DNA of 64,000 bases from Chloroflexota bacterium. Its GTDB lineage: Bacteria > Chloroflexota > Anaerolineae > Anaerolineales > Anaerolineaceae. A program made the position numbers and the translations under genes. Under the pieces are notes generated by a model that worked only from the letters and a program-made list of their open reading frames with translations, did no database searches and was not told the DNA's origin. Below, in pieces: positions 25,297-34,472 of this stretch. The stretch is taken from assembly GCA_016887485.1 (NCBI GenBank), contig CP069394.1, positions 558,001 to 622,000 of the forward strand, in the 5' to 3' direction. Position 1 is the first letter of the stretch; each line of letters opens with the position of its first letter.

Positions 25297-26862
25297 ATGT
25301 CACAACAAATCAAAAAGAATGTCGTTTTAGTGGTATTGGACACCCACCGGTTTGACCGGATTGGGGTTTATGGGTATGGACGTCCTACGACACCCAATCT
25401 GGATGCGCTGGCTGGGGAAAGCCTGTTCTTCAAACGGGCCGTTGCCCCCGGACAGTGGACGATACCCTCGCATGCATCACTTTTCAGCGGTGAAGCACCC
25501 GCCGTTCACGGCACAGTGCAGGCGGATGATGCCCTGCCGAAGGAATTTCAGACCCTTGCCAGCCGGTTAGCGGATCAGGGCGTCCAAACCACCGGCTTCT
25601 GCAATAATCCTTTAGTAGGCGTTTTGCAAAATGGCTTCACCCGTGGTTTTGATAAATTTTATAACTACTGCGGCATGGTGCCTTCCACACCTCAGAGAGA
25701 AATTGACGACTTGTGGAAGCCTTTCCGCAATCTTTGGAGCACATATACACAGTTACTACGCAAACTCTCCTATCCCATTCAGAATGCCTTTGCTCAACCC
25801 AATGAGTTCTTCCTCGCAGCGTTACGACCGCTTTTTGTGCCCCTTTGGACTAGGGCAGGCAATTTCAAGGGGATGACGGCTCGCTCCATTCGGGAGAGCA
25901 CATCTTTTGTGAAAGAAATTGGTGAGGAGCGCAAGGGCGGTAATTTTGTCTTCCTAAACCTGATGGAAACGCACTTACCATATGCGCCGCCGGATGAGTA
26001 TGTGCGGAAATTTGTCCCCTATTTCCATGAAACCCCCGAAGCGCAACAGTTTATGGGTAATTTCAACCGGAAGGCCTGGCAATGGCTGATCCCGTTGGTT
26101 GAGCCCTTCTCTGACCTCGAATCGCAGACTTTATCGGATATGTATGACGCCGAAGTGGCTTATCAGGACCATCTGTTAGGTCAGTTAATGGAGACACTGA
26201 ACACCGATTATCATCGCGAGAATACCATGGTGGTCTTCATGGCGGATCACGGCGAAATGCTGGGTGAACATGGCTATATGGGTCATGGTTTTGGTGTCCA
26301 TGAAGAATTGGTCCATGTGCCGTTATTCATGCGGGTGCCTGGTATGGATGATGCCCGCCAGATAGAAACACGGATTTCCACCACACGGGTTTTTTATTCC
26401 GTTTTGGACTACTTCGGTTTTGAGACCCTGGCAATGCCCTATGCGGAAGAGGTGGATGTGGCCAGCCAAAGCCTTTTAGGGATGGTGGATAAGAAGGATA
26501 TGGATCAGGCTTGTGCGATTGCAGAAGCCTATGCTCCTGAAAATGCTGTTCAGATCGTCAAGAAGCACCATCCTGAGCTGACCGAACAATTCCACCCTGG
26601 TGTGGATCAGCGGGCAGTCTATCAGGGCGATGAAAAGATGATCGCGGTAGAAGAGATTTCAAAGGTCTTCTATAACCTGGCCGGTGACCCAACAGAGCAG
26701 GAACCCTATCGCGATCCTGCTCGGATTGAGGATTTGTCAAAGGTTTTGGAAAGCTATCTGGATTTGGCAATGACCCGCAGCGAGGGATCATCTCATCGCA
26801 AGATTTCATTGAAAGATGAATTGGTCCAACAGCGTTTACGTGATTTAGGTTATTTGGAATAA
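25297..26862 (+). CDS. Sulfatase-like hydrolase with Thr at the nucleophile position
   Basis: The 521-aa protein belongs to the alkaline phosphatase superfamily. VVLDTHRFD carries the first metal Asp, and the nucleophile loop reads WTIPSHASLFSG. A second metal site is formed by the MADHGEMLGEHG stretch. Classical sulfatases need Cys or Ser (CxPxR) for conversion to formylglycine. Here Thr55 takes that place and His59 replaces Arg, as in phospho- or phosphoethanolamine transferases and some phosphodiesterases. It may therefore not be a sulfatase. No signal peptide or membrane segment is seen. The ATG at 25297 has AAAGG upstream and is chosen over a TTG at 25285. Confidence 0.75.
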   Translation: MSQQIKKNVVLVVLDTHRFDRIGVYGYGRPTTPNLDALAGESLFFKRAVAPGQWTIPSHASLFSGEAPAVHGTVQADDALPKEFQTLASRLADQGVQTTGFCNNPLVGVLQNGFTRGFDKFYNYCGMVPSTPQREIDDLWKPFRNLWSTYTQLLRKLSYPIQNAFAQPNEFFLAALRPLFVPLWTRAGNFKGMTARSIRESTSFVKEIGEERKGGNFVFLNLMETHLPYAPPDEYVRKFVPYFHETPEAQQFMGNFNRKAWQWLIPLVEPFSDLESQTLSDMYDAEVAYQDHLLGQLMETLNTDYHRENTMVVFMADHGEMLGEHGYMGHGFGVHEELVHVPLFMRVPGMDDARQIETRISTTRVFYSVLDYFGFETLAMPYAEEVDVASQSLLGMVDKKDMDQACAIAEAYAPENAVQIVKKHHPELTEQFHPGVDQRAVYQGDEKMIAVEEISKVFYNLAGDPTEQEPYRDPARIEDLSKVLESYLDLAMTRSEGSSHRKISLKDELVQQRLRDLGYLE

Positions 26863-26880
26863 AAGCAGAAGGAGATCGGA

Positions 26881-27849
26881 ATGATCGATCCTATCATTTT
26901 TACCATCGAATTAGGTAATTACTCATTTTCGCTGTATTGGTACGGCGTTTTGGTGATGCTGGGTGTGGCGGTTGCCACCTGGCTGACCGCGAAGGAATTT
27001 AAACGCCGCGGCGGTGATCCTGAATATGTCTGGGACAGCCTGCTGTGGATGATTCCGGCTGGGGTGATTGGCTCACGGTTGTGGTATGTCTTCAATACCA
27101 CCTTGGGCGGTGACATGCGCTATATCAATAACCCAATTGAGATTTTGAATATCAAAGAAGGCGGTCTGCATTTCTTTGGAGCGCTGTTGTTTGGTGTGAT
27201 CGCTTTCCTCCTCTATGCCCGGAAAAACAAGGTGGATGTCTGGTTGATGCTGGATTCCGTTGCACCGGGGCTCTTACTTGGACAGGCGATTGCTCGACCG
27301 GCTAACTTTATCAACCAGGAACTCTATGGTCAGCCGACCACGCTTCCCTGGGGGATCAAGATTGCAGCGCAAAACCGGATTTATCCCTATAACAACCTAA
27401 CAATGTTCCCAGAGGGTACAACCCGTTTCCATCCAACCTTTGCCTATGAAATGGTTTGGAATATCCTTGCCACCGGCTTACTGCTTTGGCTGGTGCGAAA
27501 ATATAAAGACAAAATCAAACCAGGTGTGGCCTTTGGGATTTGGCTGATCCTGGCTGGCGTTGGCCGAAATGTAATCGAGTTCTTCCGACCTGATCAGCCC
27601 ACTTTCCCTGGGACAGCCTTCAGCTATTCCCGCTTCTTCGCCATTCTGATGGCATTGGCTGGTGTGATCCTGGTGCTGATCAAGATGGAAATCTGGAAGG
27701 TCAAATTCATCTCCGCTGGTGAGAGCGAATATATGATCGCTCCGCCTCTGGAAGAGGTCATGGAATCCCGAAAAGCAGCGAAGAAATCTGCTGAGGAAGG
27801 GTATGAAGAAGAGGCTGAGGTAGATACCCCGCCTGATCCGGATAAGTAA
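26881..27849 (+). CDS. lgt: Prolipoprotein diacylglyceryl transferase
   Basis: The 322-aa protein has seven or so membrane helices and the Lgt signature region around GQAIARPANFINQELYG, plus the FHPTFAYE motif. It attaches diacylglycerol to the lipobox cysteine of prolipoproteins before LspA cleavage. A charged, Glu-rich tail of about 50 residues follows the last helix and is likely cytoplasmic. AGAAGGAGATC precedes the ATG. A strong terminator follows at once. Confidence 0.95.
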   Translation: MIDPIIFTIELGNYSFSLYWYGVLVMLGVAVATWLTAKEFKRRGGDPEYVWDSLLWMIPAGVIGSRLWYVFNTTLGGDMRYINNPIEILNIKEGGLHFFGALLFGVIAFLLYARKNKVDVWLMLDSVAPGLLLGQAIARPANFINQELYGQPTTLPWGIKIAAQNRIYPYNNLTMFPEGTTRFHPTFAYEMVWNILATGLLLWLVRKYKDKIKPGVAFGIWLILAGVGRNVIEFFRPDQPTFPGTAFSYSRFFAILMALAGVILVLIKMEIWKVKFISAGESEYMIAPPLEEVMESRKAAKKSAEEGYEEEAEVDTPPDPDK

Positions 27850-27864
27850 TCTATGATGAATAAG

Positions 27865-27892
27865 AAACCGCCTGTGATAAGGCGGTTTTTTT
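27865..27892 (+). terminator. Intrinsic terminator after lgt
   Basis: AAACCGCC and GGCGGTTT form an 8-bp stem with an 8-base loop, ending in seven T. It closes the plus-strand gene run that starts at the metallophosphatase. Confidence 0.92.
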
Positions 27893-28087
27893 ATCCGTAG
27901 TGGAGCTGGAAATCTGGGGTATTATTTAGGCTACAGCTTATATTGAGGTTGAAATCAGGAGAATATTGGTTACTCGCAAGCTAATCCTGACCCAAAAAGA
28001 TGGGAAAATAATCCTCAGTGGGGGCTTATTTTGTGAAATCTGATATTATTTGATTAGCAGAAACCAACGAACATCCAGGAGAAAAGA

Positions 28088-30559
28088 ATGCTCGATGAAG
28101 TTGGCTCAATCCTTATCGGTTTATCGCTCTTTGCATCATTGATTGCAGCTGTTGCTTTTATTATTGGGCTTAGGAAGAAAGATTTCCGGTGGCAGAAAGG
28201 TGCGCGGAATGCACTTTATGGCAGTACGGGACTGTTACTGGTTGCCCTGGTCCTTCTGTTGATTGCCTTTATCACAGATCAATTCCAATTAACTTATGTT
28301 TTCACACATTCAAGCATAGCGCTGCCAATGAGCTTGAAGTTGTCAGCCGTCTGGGCGGGGCAGGAAGGGTCTTTGTTGTTGTGGGCTTTTCTGCAGGTCT
28401 TGTTCTCTGCAATGGTTGCCAGAAAGCTGACCAAAGAGAGCGCGCTTGAGACCTGGGCCAGCTTTATCATGAGCCTCATTGCTATCTTTTTTATTGGGAT
28501 GACCCTCGTCTTTTCCAACCCTTTCATTGCATCAACAACAATCCCCCAGGATGGCCTGGGAATGAATCCTTTGCTACGTCATCCGGGGATGATTTTCCAT
28601 CCGCCATTCCTTTACCTGGGCTACGTCGCCCTGGCTATTCCCTTTGCATACGCTCTGGCCTCGCTGATCGTTGGTGATGTGGGGCTCTGGCCTCAAAAAG
28701 CCCGTAATTGGTCATTGATGGCCTGGTTATTCCTCGGCGTTGGTCTTTTATTGGGAATGCGCTGGGCCTATGATGTCCTGGGATGGGGCGGTTATTGGGG
28801 CTGGGACCCGGTTGAAAACGCCGGTTTGATGCCCTGGTTAACCGCAACGGCCTTGCTGCATGGGCTGGATATGCAATCTCGGCGCAAGGGTTTCAAGGTT
28901 TGGAACGTCGTTTCAGCGGTGCTCTCTTTTACGTTAGTCGTTTTCGGGACCTTTACGACCCGCAGCGGTTTGATCCAATCGGTGCATGCTTTCAGTGAGT
29001 CCGTGGTTGGGCCCTATTTCCTGGCAGCTTTGTTGATCGTGCTGTTGGGATCAATTGTTCTGATGGTTGTGAAGCACAAAGCCTTTGGCCAGTTGATTTA
29101 CCCTGAGAAGATCTTCTCCACGGAAGGTGCATATTTCTTCGCCTTACTCTCCCTGATGCTCATTACAATGTCCATCATGGTTGGGACGCTGCTGCCAACC
29201 CTTACTGGCGGCACTTTTACGGCACCGGCGGCCTGGTTCAATCGGGTGGTGGGACCTCAAATGGGTGTCTTGGTATTTTTAATGGGGGTTGGCCCGCTGA
29301 TTGGGAAATTGGTACGAGGGACCAAAGACACGCTCTGGCGGTTACTGCCGCCTGCCATAAGCGCTCTGGCTGGTTTTGCGATAGCCTGGTGGGGCGGCTT
29401 TAGGCTTACCGGCTCATTGATTGGTCTTACGATTGCCGGTTTCTCTGGCGGCGCAGCCTTAGGTGAAATTGGCTTCAATATTGGCGGACGCATCAAGCAA
29501 TCCGGTTGGAAAGCTGGACTGCAGCATCTGCCATTCCTGGGCAGACATGGTTATGGGGCACACTTAATCCACCTGGGCGTGGTTTTGATGGCGGTGGGTG
29601 TTATTGGGACACAGCTGTATGAAACTGAACATCAAGTAACGATGATCCCTGGTGAGTCGGTTAATGTCGGCGGCTATACCCTGCTTTATGAAAACCTGGC
29701 TGAAGAAATAGCCGATGATCACCTGGATATCTGGGCTGTTATTTCAACATATGAAGGCTCGGAGTATTTAACAACCTTAAAGCCCCAGATTAATTATTAC
29801 CCCTTTTATAACCAGACCATGACCGCACCCGCGATACATTCTTCCTGGCGAGAGGACCTTTATTTGGTTATGTTTAGTGTGGGTGGGGCTGGACAGGTCA
29901 GCCTGAGTGTTATGATTAATCCCCTTAGCGCTTTCCTATGGATTGGCGGCATGGTGGTTTTGTTGGGCGGGGTGATGGCCTGGTGGCCACGGCTGAGTGA
30001 GAGCGACCGGCAAGCAGGAAAACGGCATGGTTTTGGCGTTCAAATTGGGGTGATCCTGGGATTGATCGTCGTTGGGGCGGTAGTGGTTGCCTTGTGGGGC
30101 AACTCGATCAATCGCACAAAGAGTACGGGCCGCCCGCTGCCTGGTGAACAAGCTCCCGCTTTTGCAGCCAAGGATATTGATGGAAACGAATTCCGTTTGG
30201 GGGATTATCGCGGCGAGATTGTGGTGATCAATTTCTGGGCGACCTGGTGTGAACAATGTGAAGATGAGATTCCTGAATTTGAAGCGATCTGGCGGGAGTT
30301 GGGAGGCGAGGGCGTTCAGTTTGTTGGGGTGGCGATGGATGACACCCTTGCTGCTGTTTCTGCTGTGGCAGAAACTCAGGACGTGACCTTCCCGTTGATT
30401 GTCGAAGATGAGAGCAGGATTTCTTCTGCCTTTGGGATTACAGGTGTGCCGGAGACTTTTGTCATTGATCCTGATGGGTATGTGGCTTATATCCATATCG
30501 GCGCGGTGGATGCTGAGACGCTGAGGAACGAACTGGCTGATTTGATGAAAATGGATTGA
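28088..30559 (+). CDS. CcmF/CcsA-type cytochrome c assembly protein fused to a thioredoxin domain
   Basis: The 823-aa protein is a fusion. Residues 1 to about 660 are a CcmF-like multi-helix membrane protein with the haem-handling WWD-type motif (WGGYWGWDPVENAG, about 235-250) and His-rich loops. Residues about 680-823 form a TlpA/ResA thiol-disulfide domain with the active site WCEQC (Cys721, Cys724) and the GVPETFVID cis-Pro loop. It should ligate haem to apocytochrome c and reduce the CxxC thiols outside the membrane. The only CxxCH protein here is at 49986. No ccmABCEH genes are seen, so this may be a minimal assembly factor. AGGAG precedes the ATG. Confidence 0.88.
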   Translation: MLDEVGSILIGLSLFASLIAAVAFIIGLRKKDFRWQKGARNALYGSTGLLLVALVLLLIAFITDQFQLTYVFTHSSIALPMSLKLSAVWAGQEGSLLLWAFLQVLFSAMVARKLTKESALETWASFIMSLIAIFFIGMTLVFSNPFIASTTIPQDGLGMNPLLRHPGMIFHPPFLYLGYVALAIPFAYALASLIVGDVGLWPQKARNWSLMAWLFLGVGLLLGMRWAYDVLGWGGYWGWDPVENAGLMPWLTATALLHGLDMQSRRKGFKVWNVVSAVLSFTLVVFGTFTTRSGLIQSVHAFSESVVGPYFLAALLIVLLGSIVLMVVKHKAFGQLIYPEKIFSTEGAYFFALLSLMLITMSIMVGTLLPTLTGGTFTAPAAWFNRVVGPQMGVLVFLMGVGPLIGKLVRGTKDTLWRLLPPAISALAGFAIAWWGGFRLTGSLIGLTIAGFSGGAALGEIGFNIGGRIKQSGWKAGLQHLPFLGRHGYGAHLIHLGVVLMAVGVIGTQLYETEHQVTMIPGESVNVGGYTLLYENLAEEIADDHLDIWAVISTYEGSEYLTTLKPQINYYPFYNQTMTAPAIHSSWREDLYLVMFSVGGAGQVSLSVMINPLSAFLWIGGMVVLLGGVMAWWPRLSESDRQAGKRHGFGVQIGVILGLIVVGAVVVALWGNSINRTKSTGRPLPGEQAPAFAAKDIDGNEFRLGDYRGEIVVINFWATWCEQCEDEIPEFEAIWRELGGEGVQFVGVAMDDTLAAVSAVAETQDVTFPLIVEDESRISSAFGITGVPETFVIDPDGYVAYIHIGAVDAETLRNELADLMKMD

Positions 30560-30650
30560 TATCTTACATGATTGGGTCAATTATGACAGCCAACATCAGT
30601 AGGGTGTTTGTGGGGAATTCATTAAGACTGAAGAAAAATTGATGGGGGAG

Positions 30651-31505
30651 CTAACCGCCAAGGCGCTGCAGACGATCGCGTACGTCTTTTGCCAGGTTTT
30701 GGATGGCCGTATCCACAAAACCTTCAATGGAGAGTTTGGGATCCGTAATCAGGGGCGTCAGGTCCATTGCGTAGACCATTAATTCCGCCTGGTCGGTGTG
30801 ATGGGATTGATAATAAGTTGCATTGGCGCGTTTACGCCCCATCGCGGCCAGGTCATAACGCTTGCCGCCGGCAATTTGTGAAGTAAAAGCTTGGAGCAAG
30901 GCAGCCTGCCACTCGGGATGGCTGGAGACATCCAGACCAACTTTCTGATCATCCAGCAACCAGTCCAGCCCGCGCCAGAGTTCACTACCATAAACAGTGA
31001 TCCCCTGGGAGCCTTCTCCCATCCGGCGCAAGGCTTCAATCACGCTGAGACCCACTGCAACGTGAGTGTCATGTTTGTCTGCCAGGTTGTGGGTGTAGAT
31101 GATCTGAGGCTGACAGGCCTGAATGATGGTCATCAGGTCTGTGATGACTGCTTCCCGCTGGGGTGATTTAACTTGCGCGCTGCTGTAATTCAACTGGAAC
31201 TGAGCATGGTAATGACCGATATTCGCTGCATGACGCTGTTCTTCCAGCCGCACATGCCACATTTCCTCATCGGAGAGATCGGCATAATCGCCGGAGCGGG
31301 GTGCCCCGCGGCCATCCGTCACTGTGACCCCGGTGAAGGCCTGATCCGAATGCTCGTAGCCCGCCAGAATACCGGGGATAGCAAGCATCTCTAGGTCATC
31401 CTGATGCGCTCCAATCCCTAGGTGGGTTGTTTGGTGTAAACGGCTATCATTTTTATTCCCTGAGGGATAATAGCATTCTGCGAGGGGGTTATTCAATTGG
31501 ATCAT
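30651..31505 (-). CDS. PIG-L (LmbE-like) zinc deacetylase
   Basis: The 284-aa protein has the family motif GAHQDDLEM (the AHxDDxE zinc and catalytic signature) and the second ligand region HDTHVAVG. Members deacetylate N-acetylglucosamine conjugates such as glycolipids or mycothiol-type precursors; the substrate here is unknown. The start is the ATG at 31505, which has a full GGAGGTG seven bases upstream; an ATG at 31520 overlaps that ribosome site. The gene follows the terminator of the AOR-Hdr operon and is probably transcribed alone. Confidence 0.8.
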   Translation of the reverse strand: MIQLNNPLAECYYPSGNKNDSRLHQTTHLGIGAHQDDLEMLAIPGILAGYEHSDQAFTGVTVTDGRGAPRSGDYADLSDEEMWHVRLEEQRHAANIGHYHAQFQLNYSSAQVKSPQREAVITDLMTIIQACQPQIIYTHNLADKHDTHVAVGLSVIEALRRMGEGSQGITVYGSELWRGLDWLLDDQKVGLDVSSHPEWQAALLQAFTSQIAGGKRYDLAAMGRKRANATYYQSHHTDQAELMVYAMDLTPLITDPKLSIEGFVDTAIQNLAKDVRDRLQRLGG

Positions 31506-31541
31506 CGGCTGCACCTCCACATAGATTTTACTCTTTTAAAT

Positions 31542-31576
31542 CAAAAACCGGTCGCTTCGTGTTGAAAACGACCGGT
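31542..31576 (-). terminator. Intrinsic terminator of the AOR-Hdr operon
   Basis: ACCGGTCG and CGACCGGT make a perfect 8-bp stem; on the minus strand it is followed by five T. It sits 18 bases after the polyferredoxin stop. Confidence 0.9.
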
Positions 31577-31593
31577 CATTTTATTTGGGAATG

Positions 31594-32571
31594 TTAATCC
31601 ATGTCCCTGGTGTGTTCAGGCAGGATATGTCCGCGTAAGGCCACAATCAGGTCACGGCGCTTAAGAGCCCGTTTGCGGTCAATTTCGACGGCACTGGCTT
31701 TATCATCCGCCAGTTTACGCAGGGCTTCGATCCAGGCAGCGCTCTGAACCGGCGTGTGATTGACCCGCCAGCGTTCCACTTTGATTGCCAGCTGATCTTC
31801 GTTGATCAGCTTCTTGTGGGAGCGGGTCAGCGTGAGCCCCTGAGATTCAAAGGTGAATTCTTCTTCCTCGAATTCGGGTTGGATGGGGCAGGCATGCATA
31901 CAGGAACCGCATTTAATGCAGTAGTAATCGGCCAGGACCAGCTCGCCCTCATCATTGAGGTGTAAAGCCCGGGTGGGGCAGACATCGGCGCAGGCCACGC
32001 AGCCTTCCACGCAGCGATCCCGATGGAGCTCCACCTTGCCTTGCCAGGCTTGTTGTACATGGAACGCGCCGTCGCTGGCAACTTCGCATTGGCGGCAGCG
32101 GATGCAATCCTCATATTGGATTGCCATGGTGTCGTTCTCGGCGTCATAGCTGATGATGTTGGTGGGACAGTTATCAATGACAAAATCTTTAAGTTTAAAA
32201 TCAAAGGCGTCTTTATTGAATGAGGTGTGGCCGCGAACTTCAGGAAAAGCGCCATATTCCAACACGGGGTTTTCCGGTTCGCCGTTGATGGTCATGGTGA
32301 TGGCATGCACGGGACAAATTTCTACACACATCCCACACATCACGCAGGCTTCAGGATCCACTTCCACCGAGGGCCTGGCCACCATCCGGCCGTCGATTAT
32401 CTCGCCATCCAGGTGGGTAAGGGCATCTTTGGGGCAGACTGTTGGCCCCATTTGGCATCCAACGCAGCGGTCCAGATCCCAGGTCATCAGATAGTGTCTG
32501 GTGATCATGGGGCGTTCCAGCGTCATTTGGTTTTCTGTTCGAGTTTTAATCGTTTTTCCGCGATGACTCAT
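31594..32571 (-). CDS. Polyferredoxin, last gene of the AOR-Hdr operon
   Basis: The 325-aa protein holds about five iron-sulfur motifs: CVGCQMGPTVCP (third Cys missing), CVMCGMCVEICP, CIRCRQC (no closing CysPro), CVEGCVACADVCP and CIKCGSCMHACP. Two of the five are irregular and may carry modified or no clusters. The C-terminal 90 residues are charged and helical without cysteine. It probably carries electrons between the Hdr/Flx modules and ferredoxin. GGAGAG lies just before the ATG, 12 bases after the flavoprotein gene. Confidence 0.8.
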   Translation of the reverse strand: MSHRGKTIKTRTENQMTLERPMITRHYLMTWDLDRCVGCQMGPTVCPKDALTHLDGEIIDGRMVARPSVEVDPEACVMCGMCVEICPVHAITMTINGEPENPVLEYGAFPEVRGHTSFNKDAFDFKLKDFVIDNCPTNIISYDAENDTMAIQYEDCIRCRQCEVASDGAFHVQQAWQGKVELHRDRCVEGCVACADVCPTRALHLNDEGELVLADYYCIKCGSCMHACPIQPEFEEEEFTFESQGLTLTRSHKKLINEDQLAIKVERWRVNHTPVQSAAWIEALRKLADDKASAVEIDRKRALKRRDLIVALRGHILPEHTRDMD

Positions 32572-32582
32572 AATCTCTCCAA

Positions 32583-33449
32583 TTAGATATCGTCAGGAAG
32601 CTCATGCAGTTCAGCCAGGCTGAATACAGGGCCATCCTTGCAGATATATTTTGAGCCGATATTGCAGCGTCCACATTTACCGATCCCACATTTCATCCGC
32701 TTTTCCAGCGAGGTGAAGATCGTTTCGGGGGCGAAACCCAGCTCCACGAGGACAGGCAGGGTGTACTTGGTCATAATGGGCGGCCCGCAGACAATCGCCA
32801 CAGCGTTATCCGGTGAGGGGGCAACCTCTTTGACCACATCTGGGACGTAGCCGACATGGTGCAGCCAGCCCTCTTCGGGGACGTCAATGGCCTGGTGGAT
32901 CTCGAAATCCTCATTCTGATACCAGCTTTGGATGTCGTGTTTATACATGCAGAGGCCGGAGGATCGGGCGCCGTAGATCACAACCAGTTGATCGTAATCT
33001 GGCCGGTTTTTGGGGTGCTGGACGTGTTTAGTCAGGGCATAGAGGGTGGAAAAAGCACAGCCACCGCCGATGATGACCAGTTTCTTGCCCTTCCAGTCCT
33101 CCAAAGGGAAGCCATTCCCGAGCGGCCCACGCATCCCAATCGCGTCACCGGCTTTGAGGGTGTGGATGTATTCGGTAAATGAGCCGACCTTTTGAACGGT
33201 GAAGCGTACAAATTCACCTTCCCAGGCAGCAGAGGCGATCCCAAAGGGGGCTTCACCTTTACCGAAGATGGAAAGTTGGCAGAATTGACCGGGGTTGTAG
33301 GCCTTGAAGAAGGCTTCGCAGTCCTCTTGCTTATCGAAACTCAGTTCAAAGGTCTTAAGTGAGCGGTCTGTGGATTCGTAATAGGCCCGCAGAATATGCA
33401 TCGGGATCGGATCATAGGGATTATCGTGATGATGGTGGTGTTCAGGCAT
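32583..33449 (-). CDS. FAD/NAD-binding oxidoreductase with [2Fe-2S] C-terminus (FlxA/AsrB-like)
   Basis: The 288-aa protein is a ferredoxin-NADP reductase-type flavoprotein: an FAD barrel with the GPLGNGFPL loop, an NAD-binding fold (VIIGGGCAFSTLY), then a C-terminal Cys cluster (MKCGIGKCGRCNIG and a later YIC) that binds [2Fe-2S] as in PyrK and AsrB. It is the likely NAD(P)H entry or exit point of the complex. The N-terminus has a run of five His. The ATG at 33449 is chosen because GGAG lies upstream and the reading frame overlaps the previous stop by 8 bases; a longer frame to 33563 would lie inside that gene. Confidence 0.85.
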   Translation of the reverse strand: MPEHHHHHDNPYDPIPMHILRAYYESTDRSLKTFELSFDKQEDCEAFFKAYNPGQFCQLSIFGKGEAPFGIASAAWEGEFVRFTVQKVGSFTEYIHTLKAGDAIGMRGPLGNGFPLEDWKGKKLVIIGGGCAFSTLYALTKHVQHPKNRPDYDQLVVIYGARSSGLCMYKHDIQSWYQNEDFEIHQAIDVPEEGWLHHVGYVPDVVKEVAPSPDNAVAIVCGPPIMTKYTLPVLVELGFAPETIFTSLEKRMKCGIGKCGRCNIGSKYICKDGPVFSLAELHELPDDI

Positions 33450-34461
33450 TTGCCGGCTCCATTTCCAGGGCATTTGCAGCCCGCAGCATTGCGCGGATAT
33501 CCAGGCCAACGGGGCAGTAACGTACACAGCGCCCACAACCCGTACAACCGATTTCTCCGACATGATCCAGCCAGTAGCTGTATTTGTGGCTCAGGCGTTG
33601 GCGGGTGCGTTCCTTGCGTGAAGGACGGGGGTTATGCCCCGAAGCTTCCAGCGAATAGATCCTGAACATGCAGGTATCCCAGTTACGAACCCGTTCACTG
33701 CGCTGAACCTCGTCAACGATGTCAAAACAGAAGCAGGTGGGGCAGAGGAAGGTGCAAACACCACAGCCCAGGCAGGATTCGGAGATCTCAGCCCAGAAGT
33801 CGCTGTCGAAATTCGCATCCAGCTTCTCTTTGAGCCCATCTGTCTCAAAGGCTGGTGCCATCTTTGCCACTGCGTCTTTCTGTAGGTCCTTGATCTGTTT
33901 TTGCTGCTCTTTCGAAGCTTTTGGCAGGTCAGCGAAGAGCTTTACAGCTTCATCGGAGAAAACTTCCACGAAATAGGCGTCATCCATCTTCGTCATCAAG
34001 GCATCCAGGCCTTTGGTGTTGAAGGGGCCGCCGCCTACTGTTGTGCAGAAGCAGGTTTGAGGCGGTTCGTCACAGCCCAAACCGATCAGCAAGGTTTCCT
34101 TACGGCGATTGCTCCAATAGGGATCGCTATTTTCTTCAGTTGAGAAAACGGTATCCAAGAGAGTTGCCGCTGAGGCATCACAGGGGTGAATACCAAAGAG
34201 GATCCGAGGTTTGATCTCAAGTTCGACATCTTCCAACCGGTTCAGCCGTCCATTGTACCGGAGCATGACTTCAGTTTGAGGAAGGAAGAGGGACTTGGGT
34301 GGGTAGCGGGTGTTGTGCGGCTCATCCAATACGAGTTCGCTTGAACCCAGGGGCAGAAAAGCTGAAAATTGCTTTGCTTTCTGAGGGGCATAGACTTCAT
34401 AATCCGCAGACCACTGCTCCAGGACTTTTTCAAGTTGCTTATTATCCAGAATATATGTCAT
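33442..34461 (-). CDS. AsrA/FlxB-like iron-sulfur protein (HydB-type)
   Basis: The 339-aa protein ends with two [4Fe-4S] motifs (CLGCGVCTFLCPTC, about 215, and CTGCGRCVRYCPVG, about 300) and has the conserved IHPCDASAATLLD stretch seen in sulfhydrogenase beta and anaerobic sulfite reductase A subunits. It normally forms a pair with the FAD/NAD protein encoded next, passing electrons onward from NAD(P)H. The ATG at 34461 has GAGGG upstream and is favoured over a TTG at 34476. Coding overlap with the next gene shows translational coupling. Confidence 0.85.
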   Translation of the reverse strand: MTYILDNKQLEKVLEQWSADYEVYAPQKAKQFSAFLPLGSSELVLDEPHNTRYPPKSLFLPQTEVMLRYNGRLNRLEDVELEIKPRILFGIHPCDASAATLLDTVFSTEENSDPYWSNRRKETLLIGLGCDEPPQTCFCTTVGGGPFNTKGLDALMTKMDDAYFVEVFSDEAVKLFADLPKASKEQQKQIKDLQKDAVAKMAPAFETDGLKEKLDANFDSDFWAEISESCLGCGVCTFLCPTCFCFDIVDEVQRSERVRNWDTCMFRIYSLEASGHNPRPSRKERTRQRLSHKYSYWLDHVGEIGCTGCGRCVRYCPVGLDIRAMLRAANALEMEPANA

Positions 34462-34472
34462 TTGTTCATCCC

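Noticed and set aside
33450-33563. Longer N-terminus of the FlxA-like flavoprotein
   Set aside because: It lies wholly inside the upstream gene, has no ribosome site, and the shorter start has GGAG and the usual overlap.
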